19,862 nucleotides of DNA from positions 1 to 19,862 of the forward strand of contig CAZSMC010000075.1 in the NCBI GenBank assembly GCA_964607755.1, in the 5' to 3' direction. The notes under the pieces were generated by a model. That model worked only from the letters and a program-made list of their open reading frames with translations, searched no databases and was not told the origin of the DNA. Both the position numbers and the translations under genes were made by a program. Shown here piece after piece: positions 8,001 to 14,847 of this stretch (the first letter of the stretch is position 1; the number at the start of each line of letters is the position of its first letter). This DNA comes from CAZSMC01 sp964607755 (GTDB lineage Bacteria > Zhuqueibacterota > Zhuqueibacteria > Residuimicrobiales > Krinioviventaceae).

Positions 8001-8381
8001 CAGGAAGCTCTTGGCAAGAACGACGAGGCGAAAATATTTTTTCAGAACTGTCTTGACGTTGATGTCCCGGGCAGGGGCAGAGATCAAGAGTTTACATTTT
8101 ACCACGGACAGGCTTTTCAAAAACTGGACAAACCTGGACAAGCCAAAAAGATTTTTGAAGAAATGCTCAGCAGCGCCCGGTCCCGCAGCAATGACACTTT
8201 TTTCCGTCAGTTTGAGCGCGGTTTATCGCAGGACAGACAGCGCGCTGCGAATCATTACCTGGCAGGATTGGCGTACAAAGGTTTGGGCAAGAACAAAGAA
8301 GCAAAACAAGAATTAAAGCAAGTGCTTGAGCTCGATCCCGGACATATCTGGGCCAGGTATCATTTGTTAGTTTTAAAATGA
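5028..8381 (+). CDS. Exported DUF5107 and tetratricopeptide-repeat protein
   Basis: The protein has 1117 residues. An N-terminal signal or anchor (about 12-35, LQVAILYLVIVVSCVTGDLFA) puts it in the envelope. Residues about 65-390 match DUF5107, a galactose-mutarotase-like beta-sandwich family: FENEFIDLGIMPGMGGRIF (96-114), VIKPSLIGMVGYWISG, the GFPHHHGP block (151-158), FWANPSVHV, and YIELMAGAYTDNQPDYSWM (343-361). A small beta domain (about 391-470) and a proline-rich linker (about 471-491) follow. The rest, about 495-1117, is tandem TPR-like helices with PYYEEALKRDPGDYRVN and the terminal LKQVLELDPGHIWARYHLL. DUF5107-TPR proteins are often found near carbohydrate-active enzymes. Sugar binding or conversion at the beta domain, with TPRs for protein contact, is inference; no catalytic residues are assigned. 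A strong AGGAG lies six bases before the ATG. It probably heads the plus-strand set to 10949. Confidence 0.85.
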   Translation: MTNRTSSVFSSIRFLQVAILYLVIVVSCVTGDLFAKVETNEDSLTIPTYIVEPPNPMPRFYEGGTHQGVQRRIYPYPMNDNLTRNKQDRNYHIVHFENEFIDLGIMPGMGGRIFYAEDKTNDYVWFYRQHVIKPSLIGMVGYWISGSNAWGFPHHHGPNTIKPMDYKVVENSDDSQTIWIANTDQRHRMRIIIGYTIFPNSSLIEMTIRPVNPTPVVNSFLFWANPSVHVDTTYQVIFPPSVQYVTQHAKREMTTWPVSTKRYNRFDYEGVNISWWKNIGVPSSFFSWNPQENYFGGYNHGKQAGTVWTGNHFTCPGMKFWAWGNNPGGDRANAGLTDNDGHYIELMAGAYTDNQPDYSWMQPYEGKAVKMVWFPVRELGGLKYANRNGALNLEIADDEKILIRMNTTRPHENAQVVLKAKSDIVFKESISISPAKPYAVGIEAPSGIVEDDLDVSLLSASGETLLSYRPAEHHPPDEPLPDPLEPPAPPEEIETIEQLYLTGLRLNQFYNASLDPMPYYEEALKRDPGDYRVNTQLGVLAIKDKNWQKAEQRLRTAVTRITANYTRPKDGEALYYLGYVLKAQGKLDEAYEYLYDASWSAAWHTPAYYQLAEIDCQRGDFETALDHVNRAISTNVENLTALNLKAVILRKMGRYDKAVAQAQKIIEKDILNHHARNELVLNLLITDNNEQASVRLTELTEIMRDEVQSYLELATIYQNAGCYDEAIDLLNRLAQKGETFPMLHYYLGYYWSKKSETDKASEFYQTASQMPHTYCFPFRRESVDVLQDAMKVNPNDAMAPYYLGNLLYEHQPEKAMEYWGKSRDLDDSFYIVHRNLAFAYEEQQGNQSKAMASMERAVECHNTDPRLLYEMDELYEKNKEPSQKKYALLKNNSETAKKRTESMLRLATRSVEVGKYDEALDILLNNEFPQFEGGREMQDTYLNAFTLRGLQYFNQGKYELALKDFKTALDYPVGRFGRARWAQLNYLTGAVQEALGKNDEAKIFFQNCLDVDVPGRGRDQEFTFYHGQAFQKLDKPGQAKKIFEEMLSSARSRSNDTFFRQFERGLSQDRQRAANHYLAGLAYKGLGKNKEAKQELKQVLELDPGHIWARYHLLVLK

Positions 8382-8430
8382 TACAAGGACGGATTCGTGT
8401 AATGTGTGAATAGAGGAACCATAGATTCAG

Positions 8431-9051
8431 ATGCAAAGAAAATGGATTTTTTGTCTTTTTATATGTTCCCTGAGGTGCCACCAGCCAGTGCTGGTTTCTG
8501 AGCAGAATTATTTTACAGAAAACAATATTGATGCACGAGTGGCACATGCGCCGACCCAAACCGATTCAATGGTTCTTTATGGAGTGTATTCCAACCAGAA
8601 AATGAATAATTCCGGCCAACCGGCACTTGTCTGTTTGGAAAAGAATCGTATTTTAATGTATCGGTTATGTGATCCGCAGCACGCCGAAATCGGCGATTAT
8701 GTTAAAATTGCCGGACATTTTTCGCAGTCTATTCACAAAGTCCGGCAATCTCGTTGTATTCACGTCGATTCATGTCGAGTGATAAAACAGACCAGTCTTT
8801 TGTTAACAGATGCCAGGCAATGGCATTCCAAAAATCAACAACAGCTCATCGAATCATTACCTCAAAAAATCGAGCTAAAAAGTCTTGTGCAGCGAGACTG
8901 GCATGTTTTCATCCACGAACAAAAAAAGAACGTGATTGTCACACTGACGGCAACCGGTGTTTTACACCGAGTGGATTTTCAATTTATCTATGATTTCGAT
9001 TCATTGCGGCTCAAAAAAGTCTATCTTGATTACCAGTTCAAGGGAGAATAG
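8431..9051 (+). CDS. Unrecognised exported protein, possible OB-like core
   Basis: I do not recognise this 206-residue protein. A short basic-plus-hydrophobic start (MQRKWIFCLFICS) suggests export. Cys16 is not in a good lipobox (SLRC), so lipidation is unsupported. Residues about 47-117 alternate as strands: VLYGVYSN, ALVCLEKNRILMYRLC, GDYVKIAGHFSQS, CIHVDSCRVI. This reads like an OB-fold-type barrel, with four cysteines (68, 80, 109, 115) that could form disulfides outside the cytoplasm. A second part (about 125-206) has an amphipathic helix (SKNQQQLIESLPQKIELKSL) and three strands, ending in charged residues. The start is 49 bp after the DUF5107-TPR gene; AGAGGA lies a longish 12 bases upstream. 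Its TAG is two bases before the carboxypeptidase ATG, so the two are very likely co-translated. A role with one of them is inference. Confidence 0.7.
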   Translation: MQRKWIFCLFICSLRCHQPVLVSEQNYFTENNIDARVAHAPTQTDSMVLYGVYSNQKMNNSGQPALVCLEKNRILMYRLCDPQHAEIGDYVKIAGHFSQSIHKVRQSRCIHVDSCRVIKQTSLLLTDARQWHSKNQQQLIESLPQKIELKSLVQRDWHVFIHEQKKNVIVTLTATGVLHRVDFQFIYDFDSLRLKKVYLDYQFKGE

Positions 9052-9053
9052 AG

Positions 9054-10949
9054 ATGCGCTCTTTTGCGATGTATGCAATTATCATTTTTATATTTTCAAT
9101 TGTCGCAACATCTCACGCTGAGAAATATGCGCTAGTGCGTCTAAATCAGAAACCGCTTAAAAAGGCTGTGACACAAATCGAAAAATCCTTTATGGATATA
9201 ACCACGGTTGATCCGGATGGCCGCTTTGTGGAAGCCATCGTTTCGGCAGATGACATTGAGCTGCTAAAGAATCAACACAGCTCTATCGATATTCTCATAA
9301 ACGATATGGATGCCTATGCCGCGCAGTTGCGGCAATCCGGGTACTTTGATCATTTTCACAGTTACGATGACATGCTGACCGAATTGCAGCACGTTGCAGC
9401 CACATATCCAAACATCACTGCCCTGCATGATATTGGTGACAGCTATTTAAAAGTCTATGACCGTGGCGGCCATGACATCTGGGCGCTTAAAATCTCAGAC
9501 CAGCCAGCAATAGACGATTCGACCGAGGCCGATGTGTTGCTGATGGCAACTATTCATGCACGCGAGATCATTACACCAGAAATCATTTTATATTTCATGA
9601 ATCATCTTGTGCACAATTATGGAAAAGATGCCTTTATCACCCATCTCATCAATAACCGTGAAATTTGGCTGATTCCAATGATTAATCCTGATGGTCATAA
9701 AGTCGTATTCTCAGGAGATATTAACCAGCGCGACAATTATCCGTATGATCCGATCTGGTGGCGGAAAAATTGCCGCGATAATGATAACAGTGGCGATTTG
9801 AATCATGTTGACGGTGTGGATTTAAATCGCAATTTCGATTACAAGTGGGGGCTTGATGATGAAGGATCAAGCCCGGACTCGTCAAGTGTGACTTATCGCG
9901 GGCCGCATCCGTTTTCCGAACCAGAACTGATGGCACTGCGGGATTTTGTCGAACAGCATAATTTTCTCATCAGTCTTTCCTATCACAGTTACGGCAACTT
10001 TTGGCTTTTTCCATGGAGTTATGAAGGCAAATATCCACCCGAGCCGCATTTTTCGGTTTTCAAAGCTTTGGCAGATAGCTGCACTGCCTACAACGGTTAC
10101 CGGTCAGGCAACGCGCTGGATTTTCTCTACGCTGTCAATGGCGATTCTGACGACTGGTTGTTTGGTGTGCACGGTGTCTATGCATTCACACCCGAAGTCG
10201 GTACCTCCCGGGATTCCTTTTGGCCGGATACCACGCGAATTATGGATCTGATTCTGGAAAACATGGGTCCCAATTTATTTGTGACCTATGCGGCGGGAGA
10301 AGAACCGGTTGTTAATCTTTTATCCGAAACACCTGTTTTGCAGGATAGCTTTTATACGCTGGAATTCGAAATCAAGCCACCGATTGTTTTAACCGATTCG
10401 GTTGGCCTGGACGAATCCACTTTTGCTCTGCATTACAAGATTGGCAAGGGCAGTGATTTTGAAACCGTTTCTATGCTAAAGCCGGATACAACCGGTGGTT
10501 ACCAAACACACATTCCCTTAGATAATGTAACCACACAATCATATATCTATTTTTACGCTTCAGCCGCTGATTCTCTTGGCCGGACCGGTACCTATCCTCG
10601 TGGCGCACCTATGGCTGTGGATTCATTTATAGTGCAACCTCTGGCGGTAGAAAACAGGCAGATTACTGTTCAATCGGCCGTGCTGGCGCCGAATTATCCC
10701 AATCCGTTTAATCAATCGACTGTGATTAACTATAATCTGCCAGTGCCTGAAAACGTGCGTCTGGTTCTCTATAACATGGCCGGACAACAGGTATGCACCC
10801 TCGTGGATGATCATCAACAAGCTGGTGAACATTATATAAAATGGCGCGGCAAGAATGAATCCGGAATTGCTTTGCCGAGTGGAGTTTATATGTGTCGTCT
10901 TTTTACGGAATCGACTGTGCAGTCTCGAAAGATACTGTTATTGAGATAA
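9054..10949 (+). CDS. Secreted M14 zinc carboxypeptidase with T9SS type A sorting domain
   Basis: The 631-residue protein has a signal peptide (1-22, ending ATSHA), a propeptide-like region to about 100, and a peptidase M14 domain (about 102-410). Zinc ligands are His168 and Glu171 (in IHAREIITPE) and His311 (SYHSYG). The substrate-binding Asn258-Arg259 lies in DLNRNF, and the general base is Glu381 in FTPEVGT. It would cut C-terminal residues from peptides outside the cell, like carboxypeptidase T. A beta-sandwich linker (about 420-535) leads to the sorting domain (545-631) with NYPNPFNQSTVINY, LYNMAGQQV and SGVYMCRL, which directs secretion through the type IX system and attachment or release at the surface. 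The ribosome site GGGAG overlaps the end of the previous gene. All catalytic residues are present. Confidence 0.93.
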   Translation: MRSFAMYAIIIFIFSIVATSHAEKYALVRLNQKPLKKAVTQIEKSFMDITTVDPDGRFVEAIVSADDIELLKNQHSSIDILINDMDAYAAQLRQSGYFDHFHSYDDMLTELQHVAATYPNITALHDIGDSYLKVYDRGGHDIWALKISDQPAIDDSTEADVLLMATIHAREIITPEIILYFMNHLVHNYGKDAFITHLINNREIWLIPMINPDGHKVVFSGDINQRDNYPYDPIWWRKNCRDNDNSGDLNHVDGVDLNRNFDYKWGLDDEGSSPDSSSVTYRGPHPFSEPELMALRDFVEQHNFLISLSYHSYGNFWLFPWSYEGKYPPEPHFSVFKALADSCTAYNGYRSGNALDFLYAVNGDSDDWLFGVHGVYAFTPEVGTSRDSFWPDTTRIMDLILENMGPNLFVTYAAGEEPVVNLLSETPVLQDSFYTLEFEIKPPIVLTDSVGLDESTFALHYKIGKGSDFETVSMLKPDTTGGYQTHIPLDNVTTQSYIYFYASAADSLGRTGTYPRGAPMAVDSFIVQPLAVENRQITVQSAVLAPNYPNPFNQSTVINYNLPVPENVRLVLYNMAGQQVCTLVDDHQQAGEHYIKWRGKNESGIALPSGVYMCRLFTESTVQSRKILLLR

Positions 10950-11068
10950 AAAGAGACAAAAATCCGTGCTGATCTTCTGAATCCGTCAAATCGGTGTTCA
11001 CATTTTTTGCGGATTAAAAATTCCTCGATTTATATTGTAAAAAAACATTTTTCATTAGAGTTGTCACA
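10950..11068. other. Convergent intergenic gap with AATCCGTG-like repeats
   Basis: This gap separates the ends of the carboxypeptidase (plus) and proA (minus). On the plus strand 10961-11002 holds AATCCGTG, GAATCCGTC and AAATCGGTG in loose tandem. AATCCG (10961-10966) can pair with CGGATT (11010-11015) around a long loop. No compact stem followed by a T-run is seen in either direction, so I call no terminator. The repeat resembles the AATCAGTG string at 2528-2551. Confidence 0.4.
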
Positions 11069-12334
11069 TCATATTAAACCATGCCGGGTCTGCCCTTCAC
11101 CCAAAACCACAAACTTTTTGGTTGTCAATGAATCCAAACCCATGGGTCCGTACGCCTGCAGTTTGGTGGTCGAGATGCCGATTTCAGCGCCGAGTCCCAG
11201 TTCACCGCCGTCTGAAAATCTGGATGAAGCATTGACCAGAACCACAGAAGAATTGACTCGCCGCTGAAATTCCCTGGCATTTGTGTAATCGTTAGTGACA
11301 ATGACATCCGTGTGGTTTGAACCATAGGTGGCAATATGTTCAATAGCTTCCCGGAGATTTTTAACCACTTTGACCGCGATGATCAGACTCAGGTATTCTG
11401 CGGAATAATCCTCCTCAGTGGCATCCTTGATATCCGGGACAATCTTTTTTGTTTCCGGGCAGCCGCGAATTTCAACATGATCGCGTTGTAACGCTTTGGC
11501 AGCGGCGGGCAAAAATTCCTGCGCCATATCCTCATGCACAAGCAACGTTTCAAGGGCGTTGCACACTCCGGGACGGGATACTTTACCATCAATGAGTAAC
11601 TGAATCGCCTGATCGATATTCGCAGTGGCATCAACGAACTGGTGACACACGCCTTTATAATGACGAATGACCGGAATGCGGCTGTTCTCTGAAACAAACC
11701 GGATGAGTCCTTCGCCGCCACGCGGAATGATGACATCGATATAATCGGTTAACGTGAGCATTTCCTGAACAGCAGTACGGTCTGTTGTCGATACCAGGGT
11801 AATTGCAGCTTCTGGTACGTGCTGCGACTGCAGGCCGTTATGCAGCGCTGCCGCAATGGCTTGATTGGAATGAAAGGCTTCGGACCCGCCGCGCAAAAAT
11901 ACTGCGTTACCGGACTTTAGGCACAATCCGGCAGCATCACTGGTGACATTGGGACGTGATTCGTAAATCATGCCGATGACGCCAAGCGGAATGCGCTGAT
12001 AGGAAACCGTCAATCCATTGGGCCGCCGCCACGTTTCTGTGATTTCGCCAACCGGATCGGGCAGGTTGATGATGTCACGCAATGCTTTTGCCATTTTTTC
12101 CAGTCGATCCGGTGTGAGGATCAGCCGGTCGATCATGGCATCGGAAAGATTGTTTTCTCTTGCTTTATCGATATCCTTGTTGTTTTCTTTAATGATGTCT
12201 TTTTGGTTCGACATTAACTCATCTGCCATGGCATTTAGAGCGGCATCTTTTTGACTCGTATCAAATTGTGCCAATATTTTGCTGGCTTTTTGGCATGCTT
12301 TTGCTGCCTGTACAAGTTTAGAAGTTGCTGTCAT
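11069..12334 (-). CDS. proA: Gamma-glutamyl phosphate reductase (glutamate-5-semialdehyde dehydrogenase)
   Basis: ProA reduces gamma-glutamyl phosphate with NADPH to glutamate 5-semialdehyde, the second step of proline synthesis, in the cytosol. The 421-residue length is normal. Visible blocks are PLGVIGMIYESRPNVTSDAAGLCLKS-type NADP/substrate motifs (about 116-141), IIPRGGEGLIRFV, RPGVCNALETLLVH with the catalytic Cys258, TYGSNHTDVIVT, and the terminal GAEIGISTTKLQAYGPMGLDSLTTKK segment read in two parts. AAGGTG lies seven bases before the ATG. It follows proB by 45 bp on the same strand, and the two enzymes are known to channel the unstable phosphate intermediate. It is the last gene of the leftward run. 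Confidence 0.96.
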   Translation of the reverse strand: MTATSKLVQAAKACQKASKILAQFDTSQKDAALNAMADELMSNQKDIIKENNKDIDKARENNLSDAMIDRLILTPDRLEKMAKALRDIINLPDPVGEITETWRRPNGLTVSYQRIPLGVIGMIYESRPNVTSDAAGLCLKSGNAVFLRGGSEAFHSNQAIAAALHNGLQSQHVPEAAITLVSTTDRTAVQEMLTLTDYIDVIIPRGGEGLIRFVSENSRIPVIRHYKGVCHQFVDATANIDQAIQLLIDGKVSRPGVCNALETLLVHEDMAQEFLPAAAKALQRDHVEIRGCPETKKIVPDIKDATEEDYSAEYLSLIIAVKVVKNLREAIEHIATYGSNHTDVIVTNDYTNAREFQRRVNSSVVLVNASSRFSDGGELGLGAEIGISTTKLQAYGPMGLDSLTTKKFVVLGEGQTRHGLI

Positions 12335-12379
12335 TTATTTCACCTTTTTATAATGAAAATTTTATATTTATAAGAATTT

Positions 12380-13519
12380 CTATTTGAGCAGAACAAGGTC
12401 ATCACGGTGGATGACAACATCCGTATAACTGTATCCTAAAATGGATTCAATATCAGTGCTTTTCTTGCCAATAATCTTTACCAGATCCGTAGAATCATAC
12501 TGACTGAGACCTTTGGCAATGGTCTGCTCTTTTCCCCCGGCTTCATGAACAATCGTAATGGCATCGCCCCGTGCAAAACGTCCATTTACTTTCACGATCC
12601 CGGAGGGCAGGAGGGAGGCGCCTTTTTCACGCACAGCTCGCGCCGCACCGGCATCTACATAGAGGCGCCCCGAGCTTGGCAGCGCGTGCAGCATCCAGTG
12701 CTTTTTGGCACTCATCGGAATATCTTTTTTCAAAAAAAGAGTTCCGTGTACATCGCCATTGAGAAGAGCCTCAAGATATGCGCGCTTTGTGCCGTTAATG
12801 ATAATTGTATCAATACCGCGCGCTGTAGCTTTTTCGGCAGCTTCGATCTTTGTGCGCATGCCGCCGGTGGCTGTTGGATTTTTTGTATCGCCTGCCAGCT
12901 CGTACACATCCTCATTAATTTCCTGGATGGTGTGGATCAAGAAAGCTCTGCTATCCTGGCGCGGATCGCCGCTGTACAATCCGTCAACGTCCGAGCAGAT
13001 GATGAGAAGATCAGCGTCCGCAAGAACAGCAACGTGTGCTGCCAGGTTATCATTATCTCCCACTTTGAGCTCGTCGATAATTACAGTATCGTTTTCATTG
13101 ACAACGGGCAGGACCTTTCGTTCCAGCAAATTTAACAGTGTATTTTTGGCATTGACAAATCGCTGCCGGTCATAGATGCCCTGATAGGTTAACAGCAGTT
13201 GAGCACAGGGAAAATCGAAAAATTTACTCCAATGCGCCATCAGCAACGGCTGGCCGATGGCAGCGATAGCTTGTTTCTCGGCAATACTGAGCTGCTGCTT
13301 GCTGACTTTATGCTGACTCGTCAGGCCGGCAGCCACGGCTCCGGAGGTGACCAGGATGATCTCTTTGTCTTGCAGCCTGCTTTTGGTGATAAAGCTGGCA
13401 ATGTCGAGAGAAAATTTGGTGCTCAGTCCGCGGCCCTGTGGCGCTACCAGGCCGCTGCCGACTTTGATCACTGCGCGCCGCCAATAGGAAAGTTTTACCT
13501 TTTGGTTCTTTTTTACCAT
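12380..13519 (-). CDS. proB: Glutamate 5-kinase with PUA domain
   Basis: ProB phosphorylates glutamate with ATP to gamma-glutamyl phosphate, the first and normally proline-inhibited step of proline synthesis. The amino-acid kinase domain (about 15-260) shows VIKVGSG (17-23), VTSGAVAAG (57-65), NENDTV (141-146), GDNDNLAA (154-161), CSDVDGLY and ATGGMRTKI (217-225). Residues about 280-365 are a PUA domain (GRLYVDAGAARAV, LLPSGIVKVNG). At 379 residues it is the long, PUA-bearing form. The ATG at 13519 has no clear Shine-Dalgarno site, so the start is less sure; it lies 28 bp after the response-regulator stop. This spacing suggests that proBA may be read from the transporter-regulator transcript. 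Confidence 0.95.
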   Translation of the reverse strand: MVKKNQKVKLSYWRRAVIKVGSGLVAPQGRGLSTKFSLDIASFITKSRLQDKEIILVTSGAVAAGLTSQHKVSKQQLSIAEKQAIAAIGQPLLMAHWSKFFDFPCAQLLLTYQGIYDRQRFVNAKNTLLNLLERKVLPVVNENDTVIIDELKVGDNDNLAAHVAVLADADLLIICSDVDGLYSGDPRQDSRAFLIHTIQEINEDVYELAGDTKNPTATGGMRTKIEAAEKATARGIDTIIINGTKRAYLEALLNGDVHGTLFLKKDIPMSAKKHWMLHALPSSGRLYVDAGAARAVREKGASLLPSGIVKVNGRFARGDAITIVHEAGGKEQTIAKGLSQYDSTDLVKIIGKKSTDIESILGYSYTDVVIHRDDLVLLK

Positions 13520-13547
13520 TTCAAGAATTTATTGTCAAAACAGCGTA

Positions 13548-14030
13548 TTAAAGGGATTTGTGAATTTTCTTCAAGAAAATATCTTTATCCAGATAATTTT
13601 TATAACGATTGTAATCCAGACCGGTATCGAAAATATATTCTGTTAGTAATGTTTTGACCGTGGCGGTTAATTCGTTGCGATTCCACGGCTTTTCCATATA
13701 GTGATCGATCCGCGCTTTGTTGATCGCCACGATCGTGTCCTGATGCGTTGCCAGACCTGTTAGCAATATTGTTTTGATGTGTTGAAACCGTTCGTCGTTG
13801 CGCAAGTCGATCAAAAAATCAATACCTTTGCGGTTCGGCATAATATGGTCGCAAATAAGAACAGCCACGAATTCTCCGAAAGCCTCCAGTTCATTGATCA
13901 CTTTCATGGCTTCGTCAGCCGATTCACAACTTGTAATTTCGAAATCATTGGCAAAAATCGCAAGGTCTTTTTGCAATGCCGATAAAACGCTGCGCTGATC
14001 ATCAACGCACATGATATGCAATGTTTCCAT
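13548..14030 (-). CDS. Single-domain response regulator
   Basis: From the ATG at 14030 the protein has 160 residues. The receiver fold is complete: acidic pair Asp10-Asp11 (CVDDQ), phosphoacceptor Asp61 (LICDHIMP), Thr91 (ILLTG) and Lys114 in YMEKPWN. The last roughly 35 residues (from about 125) form a short charged tail without a DNA-binding or enzymatic output domain. It therefore probably acts by protein contact, like CheY or Spo0F types. The start was chosen because it lies one base after the upstream stop (TAA-A-ATG) and has AGAGG close upstream; a longer frame to 14075 would only overlap the HisKA gene. Its natural partner should be the HisKA protein upstream. Confidence 0.88.
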   Translation of the reverse strand: METLHIMCVDDQRSVLSALQKDLAIFANDFEITSCESADEAMKVINELEAFGEFVAVLICDHIMPNRKGIDFLIDLRNDERFQHIKTILLTGLATHQDTIVAINKARIDHYMEKPWNRNELTATVKTLLTEYIFDTGLDYNRYKNYLDKDIFLKKIHKSL

Positions 14031-14031
14031 T

Positions 14032-14847
14032 TTATCCTCTGGCTGCCAGTTGCCAACTCGAATAAATACGGTCAATATCGCTTTCGCTCAAGCAAAGTGA
14101 TTTGATCATGTTTGCTGAAATATTCATTTCACTTAACCGCTCGCAATTTTCTCTGTCAAACGGCGTTGTTTTCAGAAGAGTTTTTCTACGTTGACGAATT
14201 TCTGATGGTGACAATGTTCTCCCCTTATGCAGAGCGCGAGTGATTAAATCTTTTTCAAAATCTGTTTCAGGCTGCAAAAGCTTCAAAAGTTGCTCAGATA
14301 TCCAGGCTGTGTTTCGCGAAAGCACGGCAAGAGCGTTATTGAGCTCGTGAGCGATAGCTGCGGACATTTGACCGAGCGATGCCATTTTCTCAGATTGCAT
14401 GAGTTGTTTCATGGATTTTGCTTTTTCGAGCGCAGTGCTTTGCAGGCGCAGGGTGCGGTTAAATAATTCCCGGACCACAACCGGCATAAAATCCTGATAA
14501 AAATTCGATGGCGATGTCATCGAATGGGCTGTTTTTAAATCAATAGTCGCGCAAGTGGTTTCATGTCTGGCAATGACAGTGGCACCGCTTTTAAACGTGC
14601 CAGAGAAAAAGCTGTGAACTCTGACAAACATATCCGGACCGGCACGAAAAAGCTCGATCCGGTGATCATCCTGCTCGTGATAACCAATGAGTTCCCCACT
14701 CAGGATGAGGTATAATTTATCATTCCAACCGTTCTGATACATGACGATTTCATTTTTGGGAATAGTCTGGTGACGCTTCTCATCAGAAAAATAAACAGTG
14801 CGCAATTTTTGCAAATGCGCCTGATATTCGCGATGCAGAGAGTTCAT
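14032..14847 (-). CDS. cNMP-binding-like sensor with HisKA phosphoacceptor helix but no ATPase domain
   Basis: The protein has 271 residues from the ATG at 14847, which overlaps the transporter stop as ATGA. Residues about 20-110 look like a cyclic-nucleotide-binding/CRP-like beta-roll (KLYLILSGELIGY, then ELFRAGPDMFVRVHSFFSG). A signalling helix (about 130-155) leads to the HisKA H-box SLGQMSAAIAHELNNALAV with phosphoacceptor His167. About 80 further residues, mostly helical, follow (LSPSEIRQRRKTLL, SESDIDRIYSSWQLAARG) and the frame stops. There is no HATPase_c domain: no N, G1 or G2 box in this or an adjacent frame, and the response regulator starts one base later. The protein could accept phosphate but cannot phosphorylate itself. 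The natural reading is a truncated kinase or one served in trans. No signal peptide is present, so it is cytosolic. Confidence 0.8.
   Translation of the reverse strand: MNSLHREYQAHLQKLRTVYFSDEKRHQTIPKNEIVMYQNGWNDKLYLILSGELIGYHEQDDHRIELFRAGPDMFVRVHSFFSGTFKSGATVIARHETTCATIDLKTAHSMTSPSNFYQDFMPVVVRELFNRTLRLQSTALEKAKSMKQLMQSEKMASLGQMSAAIAHELNNALAVLSRNTAWISEQLLKLLQPETDFEKDLITRALHKGRTLSPSEIRQRRKTLLKTTPFDRENCERLSEMNISANMIKSLCLSESDIDRIYSSWQLAARG

Noticed and set aside
10950..11068. A bidirectional intrinsic terminator in the convergent gap.
   Set aside because: Only short complementary pieces (AATCCG/CGGATT) with a loop of more than 40 bases are seen, without a compact GC stem followed by a T-run.
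13508..13536. A promoter for proB: TTGACA (13531-13536) with a 17-nt spacer to TAAAAA.
   Set aside because: Transcription would start inside the proB coding sequence, after the chosen ATG, and no good downstream start codon with a ribosome site exists.
14031..14075. A longer start for the response regulator, 15 residues upstream of 14030.
   Set aside because: It would overlap the end of the HisKA gene, and the ATG at 14030 has AGAGG close upstream and gives the normal receiver N-terminus.
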